DNA from: Pseudomonadota bacterium | GTDB taxonomy: Bacteria; Pseudomonadota; Alphaproteobacteria; Acetobacterales; Acetobacteraceae | Assembly: GCA_021816925.1 (NCBI GenBank) | Contig: JAKAWQ010000001.1 | Span: 186,001-250,000 of the forward strand | DNA length: 64,000 nucleotides | Reading direction: 5' to 3' | Shown: in pieces, positions 49,276-57,535 of the stretch | How the letters are laid out: the number at the start of each line of letters is the position of its first letter | Numbering within the stretch: position 1 is the first letter of the stretch | Program-made: the position numbers and the translations under genes | Notes under the pieces: generated by a model | Told to the model about the DNA's origin: nothing | What the model saw: the letters and a program-made list of their open reading frames with translations, nothing else | The model's database searches: none

Positions 49276-50382
49276 TCAATACAGTACAACGCTGCGGATC
49301 GATTCGCCTTTGGCCATCAGGTCGAAAGCGTCGTTGATGCGCTCGAGCGGCATGGTGTGGGTGATGAGATCATCGATATTGACGCGCCGGTCCATGTACC
49401 AATCGACGATGCGCGGCACGTCCGTGCGCCCCCGCGCGCCGCCGAAGGCGGTCCCCTTCCACACCCGGCCGGTGACAAGCTGGAACGGCCGCGTCGCGAT
49501 TTCCTGCCCCGCCCCGGCCACGCCGATGATGGTGCACACGCCCCAGCCCTTGTGGCAGCACTCGAGTGCCTGGCGCATCAGCGTCGTGTTGCCGACACAT
49601 TCGAAGCTGTAATCGGCCCCGCCGCCGGTCAGCTCGACGAGATGGCCGACAAGGTCGCTGATGCCGGCCGGATTGACGAAATGCGTCACCCCGAACTTGC
49701 GCGCCAGGGCCTCGCGCTTCGCATTGAGATCGACGCCCACGATCATTCCTGCGCCGATCATGTGCGCGCCCTGCACGACGTTGAGGCCGATTCCGCCGAG
49801 CCCGAACACGACCACGCGCGCTCCCGGCTCGACCTTGGCGGTGAAGATCACCGCGCCGATCCCGGTGGTAACGCCGCAGCCGATGTAGCAGACCTTGTCG
49901 AACGGCGCGTCTTTGCGGATCTTCGCCACCGCGATCTCCGGCAGCACCGTGTAGTTGGCGAAGGTCGAGCACCCCATGTAGTGCAGGATCGGCCGGCCAT
50001 TGAGCGAGAACCGGCTCGTTCCGTCGGGCATCAGGCCGCGGCCTTGGGTACTGCGGATTTTCTGGCAGAGATTGGTCTTGCGGCTCAGGCAGTATTCGCA
50101 CTCTCGGCATTCCGGCGTGTAGAGCGGTATCACGTGGTCGCCGGGCTTCACCGAACTCACGCCAGCGCCGACCTCTTGCACGATCCCGGCCCCCTCGTGG
50201 CCGAGGATCGTCGGGAAGAGCCCTTCCGGGTCGGCCCCCGAGAGCGTGTATTTGTCGGTGTGGCAGATGCCGGTCGCCTTGATCTCCACCAGCACCTCCC
50301 CGGCCCGCGGACCCGCCAGCTGGACGTTCTCGATGCTGAGCGGTTTGCCGGCTTCGAACGCAACCGCAGCGCGCGTTTCCAT
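49276..50382 (-). CDS. frmA: S-(hydroxymethyl)glutathione dehydrogenase / class III alcohol dehydrogenase
   Basis: A 368-residue zinc-dependent NAD+ dehydrogenase that oxidises the glutathione adduct of formaldehyde. The catalytic-zinc Cys is in [15 protein letters not shown], the [12 protein letters not shown] segment carries the second ligand, and four structural-zinc cysteines lie in [17 protein letters not shown]. The NAD-fold is [13 protein letters not shown]. The presence of class III residues (Thr-Asp of CHTDKYT) supports formaldehyde use. In this locus it would remove formaldehyde released by XoxF or made elsewhere. Convergent with pqqE. Confidence 0.93.
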   Translation of the reverse strand: METRAAVAFEAGKPLSIENVQLAGPRAGEVLVEIKATGICHTDKYTLSGADPEGLFPTILGHEGAGIVQEVGAGVSSVKPGDHVIPLYTPECRECEYCLSRKTNLCQKIRSTQGRGLMPDGTSRFSLNGRPILHYMGCSTFANYTVLPEIAVAKIRKDAPFDKVCYIGCGVTTGIGAVIFTAKVEPGARVVVFGLGGIGLNVVQGAHMIGAGMIVGVDLNAKREALARKFGVTHFVNPAGISDLVGHLVELTGGGADYSFECVGNTTLMRQALECCHKGWGVCTIIGVAGAGQEIATRPFQLVTGRVWKGTAFGGARGRTDVPRIVDWYMDRRVNIDDLITHTMPLERINDAFDLMAKGESIRSVVLY

Positions 50383-50463
50383 GACAGAACCTCATTCACC
50401 GGAACGCAGGAAAAGCCGGCGGACCGCTCTGCGAACGGGAGCGGCCCGAGCCGGCGTTGAGAT

Positions 50464-50913
50464 TTAGGCGGCCACCTTGGCGGTCCCCGCCCATCCCTCG
50501 TGCCTGGAAAGCCCGTCGTTCGGGATAGTGATCATCGGATGCTTCGAGCGCGTGAACACCCAGCGATCCGGCTTCGCGCCGAGATCCGCACCCCGCTCCA
50601 GCGTCGGCACGTGAACCAGCACGTAATCGGGGAACGCATCCACATAGAGGAACATGTGACAGCCGCAGGTGCCGCAGAAGCGCCGGTGCGCCGTGGGCTT
50701 GGTGTCGAAGTTCTTGATCTTCTCCTCGTGCGCGGTCACCCGGAACCCGCTCTTCTCGACCACCGCGATAATGGCCATCGCGCCGCCCGAGATGTCGGTG
50801 CAGTCGGTGCAGAGACAGTAATGCACCTCATAGGGTTGCTTCGTGATCTCGAAGCGCACCGGATCGGTGGTGCACCGGCAATGGCCCGTAACATGGATAC
50901 CTGATCCTGACAT
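50464..50913 (-). CDS. GFA-family (glutathione-dependent formaldehyde-activating enzyme-like) protein
   Basis: A 149-residue protein of the Gfa/CENP-V fold. Zinc-binding cysteines are arranged as HCRC at about 11-14, YCLCTDC at about 32-38 and CGTCGCHM at about 80-87. Related proteins condense formaldehyde and glutathione, but many GFA-family members have other or unknown roles. Position directly upstream of frmA on the same strand (81-base gap) supports a formaldehyde role. S-formylglutathione hydrolase is not present in the window. Confidence 0.85.
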   Translation of the reverse strand: MSGSGIHVTGHCRCTTDPVRFEITKQPYEVHYCLCTDCTDISGGAMAIIAVVEKSGFRVTAHEEKIKNFDTKPTAHRRFCGTCGCHMFLYVDAFPDYVLVHVPTLERGADLGAKPDRWVFTRSKHPMITIPNDGLSRHEGWAGTAKVAA

Positions 50914-50983
50914 CGTCCTTTCCTCCCCCTCCGGGATGTTTTCTCTGTCCTAGGCAACGTACCGGCTTTCCGGCATGCGTGAC

Positions 50984-51005
50984 GCGCCTCTGCTCTCAGA
51001 GGCGC
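50984..51005 (-). terminator. Hairpin downstream of the cytochrome c gene, possible terminator
   Basis: A perfect 8-bp stem (gcgcctct / agaggcgc) with a 6-base loop lies about 40 bases past the cytochrome stop and before the GFA gene. There is no T-run on either strand, so it could be a processing or stability element rather than an intrinsic terminator. Confidence 0.4.
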
Positions 51006-51045
51006 CTCCGTTGGGCCTCGTCATCCGCTCCTGCGCCCTTCTCAC

Positions 51046-51402
51046 TCATTTGAGAGAAAGAATCCACTCGACGATCGCCTTGATGTCAGCATCCGACAGC
51101 GTCGGATGCGGCGGCATCGGCACCATGCCCCAGGTGCCGACATGACCGTCCTTCACCGCCTTGACGAGCGTCGCGACCGCATCCTTCTGCCCGGCGAACT
51201 TCTTGGCAATATCCACATAGGAAGGGCCGACCAACTTTTGGTTGACAGCGTGGCAGGTGACGCAATCGTTGCTCTTGTAGAGCTGCTCGCCGAGCGGAAC
51301 CGCCGCCCGAACTGGCCCGGACGCGAGCGCAACCAGCGGCGTGGCAAGCACGGCGGCCGTCACGAGCCTCGCTCCTTTGCGACCCCACCGCTCCGTCATC
51401 AT
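51046..51402 (-). CDS. Small periplasmic cytochrome c (class I, c551-like)
   Basis: A 118-residue monohaem cytochrome. Start at ATG 51402 (an adjacent in-frame ATG is at 51399), with agggaagg just upstream. The signal peptide spans about residues 10-33 (cleavage near VRAAVPL). Haem attaches at CVTCH (Cys47, Cys50, His51), and the distal Met is in GTWGMVPMPPHP. It should carry electrons in the periplasm. A perfect sigma-54 promoter and an upstream element shared with xoxF precede it, which implies that it is the electron carrier serving the XoxF system, between XoxG and the terminal oxidase. Confidence 0.9.
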   Translation of the reverse strand: MMTERWGRKGARLVTAAVLATPLVALASGPVRAAVPLGEQLYKSNDCVTCHAVNQKLVGPSYVDIAKKFAGQKDAVATLVKAVKDGHVGTWGMVPMPPHPTLSDADIKAIVEWILSLK

Positions 51403-51550
51403 CCTTCCCTCTTGCTCATCCAGGGAAAGGCCGTCGCACCGCGGTCCATAGTGTCTTCCTTGCAGAGGCCGCACACAACCCCTAGCCTCCCTCGGCAGCG
51501 CCGAACAGGGCCATCACCCGTACACCACTTCACATCCTACGCAACGTTTT

Positions 51551-51566
51551 TGCAAGGCTCGTGCCA
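51551..51566 (-). promoter_or_regulatory. Sigma-54 (-24/-12) promoter of the cytochrome c gene
   Basis: On the minus strand this reads TGGCACGAGCCTTGCA. It matches the sigma-54 consensus TGGCACG-N4-TTGCA at every defined position, and GG and GC are correctly 12 bases apart. Transcription would start near 51540, giving a leader of about 140 bases before ATG 51402. The required enhancer-binding activator gene lies immediately on the other side. Confidence 0.9.
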
Positions 51567-51652
51567 TCGCCCCCGGGCAGGGCAGGGCCTTGGGATTTCA
51601 CCTGCTTGCGCCTGGAGCGCCGCACCGTTCCGCGTCTTTTCGCATCGGAGTC

Positions 51653-51688
51653 GTGACAACAGCGCCAAAAACGAGGACAATCTGTACC
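51653..51688. promoter_or_regulatory. Candidate activator-binding site (UAS) for the cytochrome c sigma-54 promoter
   Basis: GTGACA at 51653-51658 and GGACAATCTGT at 51675-51685. The second block starts 111 bp upstream of the -24 G. The same two blocks with the same promoter distance occur upstream of xoxF (57454-57490). The site also lies 73-108 bp before the activator's own start, so autoregulation is possible. Confidence 0.75.
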
Positions 51689-51760
51689 GCAAAACAAGCG
51701 CCCGCATAAACAGCCGGCGGCCGGGGCTCGGGCGTCAAGGAAAAGGGGAGATGTCCGCTC

Positions 51761-53761
51761 ATGCCAAGGGAGATTCCTGCCGATCCGACGAGCCGGACAG
51801 GTCAGAATGCCGAGAGCCATGCCGAATTCATCCGACAGAGCTGTGCCGGCATCGTGGGCAGCCTGCTCGGGCCGCAGACCGAGTCCTATGTGGTCGCGGC
51901 CTGGGAGCGCTGTCTCCGCGATTATCATCTCGAACCCGGCGGCAACCCGCCGAGCGAGCGGGTCGGCAGCAGGATCCTTGAAAAGAAGCGCGCCCAGCTC
52001 GGCCCGCTCGCGCAGATCGCCCGTGCCGAGATGCGCCGCCTGTTCGGACAGATCGCACCCTCGCACTATCTCCTGCTGCTCGCCGACGCCGAGGGCCTGA
52101 TCCTCGAGCGGATGTGCGAGCCCGGCCATGAGGAACTGCTGCGGCGCGTCGATCTCGCCCCCGGCTTCATCTGGGACGAGCGGCACGAAGGCACCAACGG
52201 TCCCGGCACCTGCCTGCACGACCGCCGCCCGCGGCTCGTGCATCGCGAGGAACATTTCTTCGCGCGCAATGTCCGCATGACCTGTTCGGCGGCGCCGCTC
52301 TGGGGACCGAACGGCCAACTGCTCGGCGCGCTCGACGCCTCGCACTTCGACTGTCCCGACAGTCGGCAAAGCCAAGTGCCGACTCTCGCGCTGGTCAGCA
52401 CCTCGACCCGCATCATCGAGCAGTCCTATTTCACCAGCAGCTTCAAGGATTGCTGGATCCTCCGCTTCCATGACCAGGTCGAGATGGTCGGCCAGTTGCA
52501 CGCCGCGATGCTGGCGGTGGACGAGCATGGCCGCGTGCGTGCCGCCGACAGCACGGCGCCGGCGCGCCTCGGCCTTGCCGGCCATGACTCGCTGGTCGGC
52601 CGTAGCATCGAGGCGCTGTTCGACACCTCCCTCAGCCGCTTCTTCAATGACGCGCAGGCACGGCCGTACCAAATCTGGCCTGCCACGAGCCGCACCGGGC
52701 ATCTCCTCTACGCCGGCATCTGGCCGCCGCAGGAGCCGCCGCCCACGCTCTGGCCGGCCAGAACCACGGATCGGCTGCCGCCGCAGCGCACCGACCTCGC
52801 CGCGCATCGACTTGGCGACCCCGTCATGACGCACAACGTCTGGTGCGCCGAGCGGGTGATGAACCGGGACATCCATATCCTCCTCCAGGGCGAGACCGGA
52901 ACCGGCAAGGACACTTTCGCTCGCGCCATCCATCAAAGCAGCGAACGCTGCGATAAGCCTTTCATCGCGTTGAGCTGCGCGGCGATCCCGGAAACACTGA
53001 TCGAGAGCGAGCTCTTCGGTTACGACGCCGGCGCCTTCACCGGCGCCCGCACCGGGGGCATGCGCGGCAAGGTTGTCGCCGCGCACGGCGGCATCCTCTT
53101 CCTCGACGAGATCGGCGACATGCCACTCGGCCTGCAGGCGCGCCTGCTGCGCTTGCTCGAGGAAAAGGAGGTGATGCCGCTCGGCAGTAGCCGTGCCATC
53201 ACCGTTGATCTGCGCGTCATCAGCGCGACCAACCGCGATCTCCGGCAGATGGTGCTCGAGGGTAGCTTCCGCAAAGATCTCTACTACCGCCTGAGCGGGC
53301 TCGTGCTCACCTTGCCGCCGCTCCGGGAACGGCGCGACATCGAGCAGCTCATCCGTGCCATCGCCGCCGAGGAAAACGAAGGCGCTCCGGTCGCCTTCAC
53401 CCCCGAGGCGCTCGCGACCCTCCTCGCCCACCGCTGGCCCGGCAATATCCGCGAACTGCGGAACACGCTCGCAACCGCGATCGCGCTCGCCGGCGGCGCG
53501 CCTCTCGAATGCAAGCATCTCGGCCGGGACTTTGCCGCTCCGCAGGCTTCGACCTCCTCACCGTGCCACCCGATACCGGCCGCGGATGATTCGGATCCCC
53601 TTGCCGAGGCGGAGCGCGAGAGGCTGTTGCTCGAACTCAAACGACGCCATTGGAACGCAACCGCCACCGCAGCCGCACTCGGCATCAGCCGCAATACGCT
53701 CTATCGCAAGCTGCGCAAGCATGGTGTACGCGTCGGGTCGGACGAACCCGTTGAAAGCTGA
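51761..53761 (+). CDS. Sigma-54-dependent enhancer-binding transcriptional activator (AcoR-like)
   Basis: A 666-residue activator. N-terminal sensory part with a GAF-type domain (about 85-225: LLLLADAEGLILERM, GTNGPGTCL, CSAAPLWGPNGQLLGALD). A PAS-like stretch follows (about 240-320: FHDQVEMVGQLHAAMLAVDEHG). The AAA+ domain has Walker A GETGTGKD (377-384), the sigma-54-contacting GAFTGA (424-429), Walker B GILFLDE (444-450) and the sensor WPGNIRELRN (559-568). A Fis-type helix-turn-helix closes the protein (about 621-653). There is no receiver domain, so it senses a small molecule directly. It is divergent from the cytochrome c gene and convergent with xoxJ. Its predicted targets are both sigma-54 promoters in this locus. 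Confidence 0.93.
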   Translation: MPREIPADPTSRTGQNAESHAEFIRQSCAGIVGSLLGPQTESYVVAAWERCLRDYHLEPGGNPPSERVGSRILEKKRAQLGPLAQIARAEMRRLFGQIAPSHYLLLLADAEGLILERMCEPGHEELLRRVDLAPGFIWDERHEGTNGPGTCLHDRRPRLVHREEHFFARNVRMTCSAAPLWGPNGQLLGALDASHFDCPDSRQSQVPTLALVSTSTRIIEQSYFTSSFKDCWILRFHDQVEMVGQLHAAMLAVDEHGRVRAADSTAPARLGLAGHDSLVGRSIEALFDTSLSRFFNDAQARPYQIWPATSRTGHLLYAGIWPPQEPPPTLWPARTTDRLPPQRTDLAAHRLGDPVMTHNVWCAERVMNRDIHILLQGETGTGKDTFARAIHQSSERCDKPFIALSCAAIPETLIESELFGYDAGAFTGARTGGMRGKVVAAHGGILFLDEIGDMPLGLQARLLRLLEEKEVMPLGSSRAITVDLRVISATNRDLRQMVLEGSFRKDLYYRLSGLVLTLPPLRERRDIEQLIRAIAAEENEGAPVAFTPEALATLLAHRWPGNIRELRNTLATAIALAGGAPLECKHLGRDFAAPQASTSSPCHPIPAADDSDPLAEAERERLLLELKRRHWNATATAAALGISRNTLYRKLRKHGVRVGSDEPVES

Positions 53762-53821
53762 GACCGCCTCGCAAGGGCGGCGCCGCCACGCGGTTGCGCT
53801 AGCCTTCAATGCAAGGCCGAA

Positions 53822-54712
53822 TTAGCCGCCGGCGAAGATCACGTGGTTGCGGTCGTCGAGCAGCGGCACGCCGTAACTCTCAAGGATGCGCGTGATCTCC
53901 GGCTGCTCCTTGGCAATGGCCGCATTGAGCGTTCGCCGCCAGGCAACCGCGCCCTGCCGCACGCCCATCACGATGCCGAACGCCATCGGCGGGCCCTCGC
54001 TCGATTCATGCAGGAGCGGCGCTATCGCGAGCCTGCCACCCGAGCGGCTCGCAAAATATCCGGCAATCGGTCCCCACAAAACCCCGATATCGATCTTGCC
54101 GCGCTCAAGGTCGTGTACAAGGCTCCTTGCCGGCGAAAAGAACCGGAGATTGACCGAAAGCTCATAGGCATGGACATGGTCAAGCAGTCCGTTCTCGGCC
54201 AGGATCGTCGCCGGCGGCGTTCCGGCGATGATGCCGATCCGCTTGCCCTTGAGCCGCGGATCCTCGAGGCTTTGGATGCCGTCGAAGCCGGTGTGCGGCC
54301 GGAAGATGAGCGCATAGGTCGATCGATAGTAGGCGTTCGAGTTGGCGACACGCGTCGAACCCTGGGTGATGCCCATCACGACATCGCAACGATAATTGTA
54401 AAGTGTCATGCGCAGGAACCCGAAGACCTGCGGCTGCCAGGTGAACCCGAGCTTCTTGCCCAGGTCCTTGGCAAGGACGGCGGCAATCCGGTTCTCGAAT
54501 CCCTGCCGTGCCTGGTTCGAGAAGGGAAGATCGTTCGGATCCGCGCACACCCGGAAGACGTGCGGATCGACGAGCTCGGCACCGATACCGAGCCCCGGCG
54601 CCTGAGCCAAGGCGCGGCTGGCGAGCACAAGCAGCAATCCAAGCGCAAGGAATACGCTGCGCCAGGCCGCGTGCCGGCCGCGCTCGGCCCTCACATCGAA
54701 ATGCCGAGACAT
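53822..54712 (-). CDS. xoxJ: XoxJ/MoxJ-type periplasmic binding protein of the methanol oxidation system
   Basis: A 296-residue secreted protein of the quinoprotein-dehydrogenase-associated solute-binding family. Start at ATG 54712, overlapping the 3' end of xoxG by 22 bases. The signal VFLALGLLLVLASRALA is cleaved near residue 36. The mature start FRVCADPNDLPFSNQARQGFENRI is diagnostic. It is believed to help mature or activate XoxF rather than to feed a transporter. Third gene of the xoxFGJ operon. Confidence 0.9.
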   Translation of the reverse strand: MSRHFDVRAERGRHAAWRSVFLALGLLLVLASRALAQAPGLGIGAELVDPHVFRVCADPNDLPFSNQARQGFENRIAAVLAKDLGKKLGFTWQPQVFGFLRMTLYNYRCDVVMGITQGSTRVANSNAYYRSTYALIFRPHTGFDGIQSLEDPRLKGKRIGIIAGTPPATILAENGLLDHVHAYELSVNLRFFSPARSLVHDLERGKIDIGVLWGPIAGYFASRSGGRLAIAPLLHESSEGPPMAFGIVMGVRQGAVAWRRTLNAAIAKEQPEITRILESYGVPLLDDRNHVIFAGG

Positions 54713-55218
54713 TTGTACGAGCTTTGGTTGAAACCCTTGGGCGATGCAACGCGCTTCTCCGGCCGGCCGCGCCCGAGTGCGCCGGTCGAGCGGGCGCGCA
54801 GATAGACGTAGATCTCCTGGATGAAGCACATTACATTCCGATCGGTCCCGAACGACGGCATCACCAGATCCTGAGCGGAATTGACCGCTTTGATGCCCCC
54901 CGCGACGTCGGCAATGAACTGGGAGTAGTCGATGCCTTTGAGCGCATGCACGAGGTCCGGCGCGTAGGAGGAGCCCAGGCCGTCCGGTCCGTGGCAGCGC
55001 AGGCAGGTATCGCTGTAGCGCAGATAGCCGACGAATGTGCCCCAATCAACTGTGCCATCCTTGGAAATTTTGTACGTCGGCGCTCCTTGTCGGTCAGTCC
55101 AGATGCCGCCGGACTGCTTGACAGGCTTCGGATTGCCTGGCGCGGCCGCGAGCGCGGCGATGCCGCCCCCGATGGCCAGGGCAATTGCGATGAGGATGAG
55201 GCGGGAACGACCGTTCAC
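54691..55218 (-). CDS. xoxG: XoxG-type c-type cytochrome (four-cysteine, methanol-metabolism family)
   Basis: A 175-residue cytochrome c, the proposed direct electron acceptor of XoxF. GTG start at 55218. The membrane/signal helix is SRLILIAIALAIGGGIAAL. Haem attaches at CLRCHG near residue 72. Two further cysteines (NVMCFIQ near 130 and YKCLG near the C-terminus) complete the four-Cys pattern that defines this family. The likely axial Met is in LVMPSFG. It is located 97 bases after xoxF and overlaps xoxJ. Confidence 0.91.
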   Translation of the reverse strand: MNGRSRLILIAIALAIGGGIAALAAAPGNPKPVKQSGGIWTDRQGAPTYKISKDGTVDWGTFVGYLRYSDTCLRCHGPDGLGSSYAPDLVHALKGIDYSQFIADVAGGIKAVNSAQDLVMPSFGTDRNVMCFIQEIYVYLRARSTGALGRGRPEKRVASPKGFNQSSYKCLGISM

Positions 55219-55315
55219 TGCCGCGGAATCCTTGGTCGGTGTTGAGAACGGAAGGGCCGGCACCCCCGAACGGAATGCCGGCCCAGGCCCTTTCAGGCTA
55301 ACGCGCGGTCCAGAC

Positions 55316-57157
55316 TCACGACCCAGGCAGCGCGAACACCGTGAGCTGACCACCGAGCGCCGTGTAGTTCTTGAGCGCCGCATAGCCGCCAACGGCGCCG
55401 AGCCCCGCGTGCGGATCTGTCAGACCCGCAGCAAGCCCGATGCCCGCCCAGCCGCCGACACCCGAGAGCACCGCGATATACTGCTTGCCGTTGTGCATGT
55501 AGGTCATCACGTTGCCGATGATCCCCGAGGGCGTCTTGAAGTTGTAGAGGATCTTGCCGGTCTTGGCATCGACGGCGCGCAGATACCCTTTCAGCGTGCC
55601 GTAGAAGACCACCCCGCCTGCGGTCGTAAGCGCGCCGCCCCAGTCGGAGAACTGGTCGTGGATTTGCCAGACGGTCTTGCCCGTCACCGGATTGAAGGCG
55701 ATGAAGCGGCCCATGTAGCCGCCTGGCCCAGGGAACATCGAGAGCGTCGCCCCGACATAGGGCTGCCCCGCGGTGTATGCCACCGGATAGGGCTCGTAGT
55801 CCATGCACACGTGGTTGGTCGGCACGTAGAAGAGGCCGGTCTGCGGATCGAAGCTCGCCGGCTGCTCGTCCTTGGCGCCGAGCGCCGCCGGGCAGATGCC
55901 CTTGTAGTTGACGTTGACGCCGCGCGAACCGGGTGCGTACTTCGCCACCACGTTCGGCCGCCCGTAGTTCGGGCTGGACGGGTTCATATCGACCCCGGTC
56001 GTCCAGTTCACGGAGGGGTCGTACTTGTGCACGGCGATCAGCGCACCGGTGGCCCGGTTCAGCACATAGGCCAAGCCGTTGCGGTCGAAGTGGACAAGCG
56101 CCGGCACCTGTTGGCCGTTGATCGTGAGGTCGGCCAGGATCATCTCGTTGACGCCGTCATAGTCCCACTGGTCGTGCGGCGTCATCTGATAGACCCACTT
56201 GGCCACGCCGGTATTCAGGTCGCGGGCGAAGATGGTCATCGACCACTTGTTGTCGCCCGGTCGCTGCACTGGGTTCCAGGTCGAGGGATTGCCCGAACCG
56301 TAATAGAGCAGGTTGAGTTTGGGGTCATAGGAATACCAACCCCACGTGTCTCCGCCCCCGATCTTCCACTGGTCTCCCTTCCACGTCTTCAGGCTCGAAT
56401 CGGCCCCGACCGGCTTGCCGAGCGACATGGTCGTCTTCGGATTCAAGAGAATCATGTTGTCGGGGCCTTCGGAGTAGGCCTTCCAGAGGATGTGCCCGTC
56501 CGTCATGCTGAGCGCGGCAACGAAGCCGTTCACCCCGAACTCACCGCCCGAGACGCCGACGATCACCTTGTCGCCGATTACGAGCGGCGCCTCCGTGCCG
56601 GTTGCGCCGACCTTGTAGCTGGCGAGTGCCGTCGTCCAGTCCACCTTGCCGGTCTTGGCGTCGAGCGCCACCACGGTGTTGTCAGCCTGGTGGAGAATGA
56701 TCTTGCCGTCTCCGTAGGCAACGCCGCGGTTCACCGTATCGCAGCACATCACCGGAATCACTTCCGGATTCTGCGTCGGTGTATATTGCCAAAGGATGCG
56801 TTCGTGGTTGTTGAGATCGAGCGCATAGACGGTGTTCGGGAACGGCGTGACGAGATACATCACGTTTCCGATCACCAGTGGCTGCCCTTCGTGCCCGCGC
56901 AGCACGCCGGTCGAGAAGGTCCACGCCACCTGGAGATGGCTCGCGTTGCTGGCGTTGATCTGATTGAGCGGCGAATAGCGGGTCGAGGCATAATTGAGCG
57001 CCGGTATCGCCCAGTTGTCAGGGCTCGCCGCCGCCTTCGAAAGCGACGGCAGCGAACTGCTCGTCGCGTTCTGCGCCCTAGCCGTCGGCCCCGCCACAAA
57101 TGCTCCCGCCAGCGCACCCAGCGCCGCGCAGGCAACCCATGTACGAGTGCGTTTCAC
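55316..57157 (-). CDS. xoxF: Lanthanide-dependent PQQ methanol/alcohol dehydrogenase XoxF
   Basis: A 613-residue periplasmic quinoprotein. Start at the second of two tandem GTG codons (57157; ggagg lies 6 bases upstream). Signal peptide to about residue 29 ([23 protein letters not shown]). The eight-bladed propeller has W-motif repeats. Adjacent Cys138-Cys139 form the active-site disulfide ring. Predicted metal ligands are Glu206, Asn290 and catalytic Asp332, with an extra Asp334 two residues on (QWDYDGVNE). That second Asp marks XoxF and lanthanide use; calcium MxaF enzymes have Ala there. No mxaI-like small subunit is present. Transcribed from a sigma-54 promoter. Confidence 0.96.
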   Translation of the reverse strand: MKRTRTWVACAALGALAGAFVAGPTARAQNATSSSLPSLSKAAASPDNWAIPALNYASTRYSPLNQINASNASHLQVAWTFSTGVLRGHEGQPLVIGNVMYLVTPFPNTVYALDLNNHERILWQYTPTQNPEVIPVMCCDTVNRGVAYGDGKIILHQADNTVVALDAKTGKVDWTTALASYKVGATGTEAPLVIGDKVIVGVSGGEFGVNGFVAALSMTDGHILWKAYSEGPDNMILLNPKTTMSLGKPVGADSSLKTWKGDQWKIGGGDTWGWYSYDPKLNLLYYGSGNPSTWNPVQRPGDNKWSMTIFARDLNTGVAKWVYQMTPHDQWDYDGVNEMILADLTINGQQVPALVHFDRNGLAYVLNRATGALIAVHKYDPSVNWTTGVDMNPSSPNYGRPNVVAKYAPGSRGVNVNYKGICPAALGAKDEQPASFDPQTGLFYVPTNHVCMDYEPYPVAYTAGQPYVGATLSMFPGPGGYMGRFIAFNPVTGKTVWQIHDQFSDWGGALTTAGGVVFYGTLKGYLRAVDAKTGKILYNFKTPSGIIGNVMTYMHNGKQYIAVLSGVGGWAGIGLAAGLTDPHAGLGAVGGYAALKNYTALGGQLTVFALPGS

Positions 57158-57352
57158 CACGTTCCTCCCTTCTGAATTGTACAACCGCCACGTCTTCCGG
57201 CTTCCGCCGAAAGACGCCAGACACATTCCACCTTAGACTCTTGGTCGTCCTATCCGCTCGGGCACCCGCCCATCAATTTCCTCCGCCTTGTCGGCCGCGG
57301 GTGTCCCCCAACCCTGCTTCGTCGGGAAGGTAAAGAACCCGACACGAGTTGA

Positions 57353-57369
57353 AGCAAATGTTATGCCAA
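57353..57369 (-). promoter_or_regulatory. Sigma-54 (-24/-12) promoter of xoxFGJ
   Basis: On the minus strand this reads TTGGCATAACATTTGCT. TGGCA matches the -24 element and TTGCT matches the -12 element; the GG and GC dinucleotides are 12 bases apart as required. It would give a leader of about 185 bases before the xoxF start. It pairs with the upstream element at 57454-57490. Confidence 0.85.
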
Positions 57370-57453
57370 TGCCGCGATTTCCCGGCCCGCGCCGGAATCT
57401 CGGGAAGATTCGATCATCCTCGGCAGCGCTTCCTACTGGATCGCGCCAGGCCC

Positions 57454-57490
57454 GTGACAGAACCGCGAGCAAAAGGGGACAGTCTGTCAC
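57454..57490. promoter_or_regulatory. Candidate activator-binding site (UAS) for the xoxF sigma-54 promoter
   Basis: GTGACA at 57454-57459 and GGACAGTCTGT at 57477-57487, the latter centred on the perfect palindrome GACAG-T-CTGTC. GTGACAG and CTGTCAC also form an outer 7-bp inverted repeat. The second block starts 111 bp upstream of the -24 G, exactly as at the cytochrome c promoter. Confidence 0.78.
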
Positions 57491-57535
57491 AGGGAGGATA
57501 CGGAGCGCTGTCCCTCCCCTGATCGGAGCCGCCGC

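Noticed and set aside
51530-53518. 662-codon minus-strand frame
   Set aside because: Antisense to the sigma-54 activator, whose plus-strand frame has every expected motif; it also covers the sigma-54 promoter and upstream element.
53764-53817. Short inverted repeats between the activator and xoxJ stops
   Set aside because: Stems of only 5 bp without T-runs; not convincing as a terminator for either convergent transcript.
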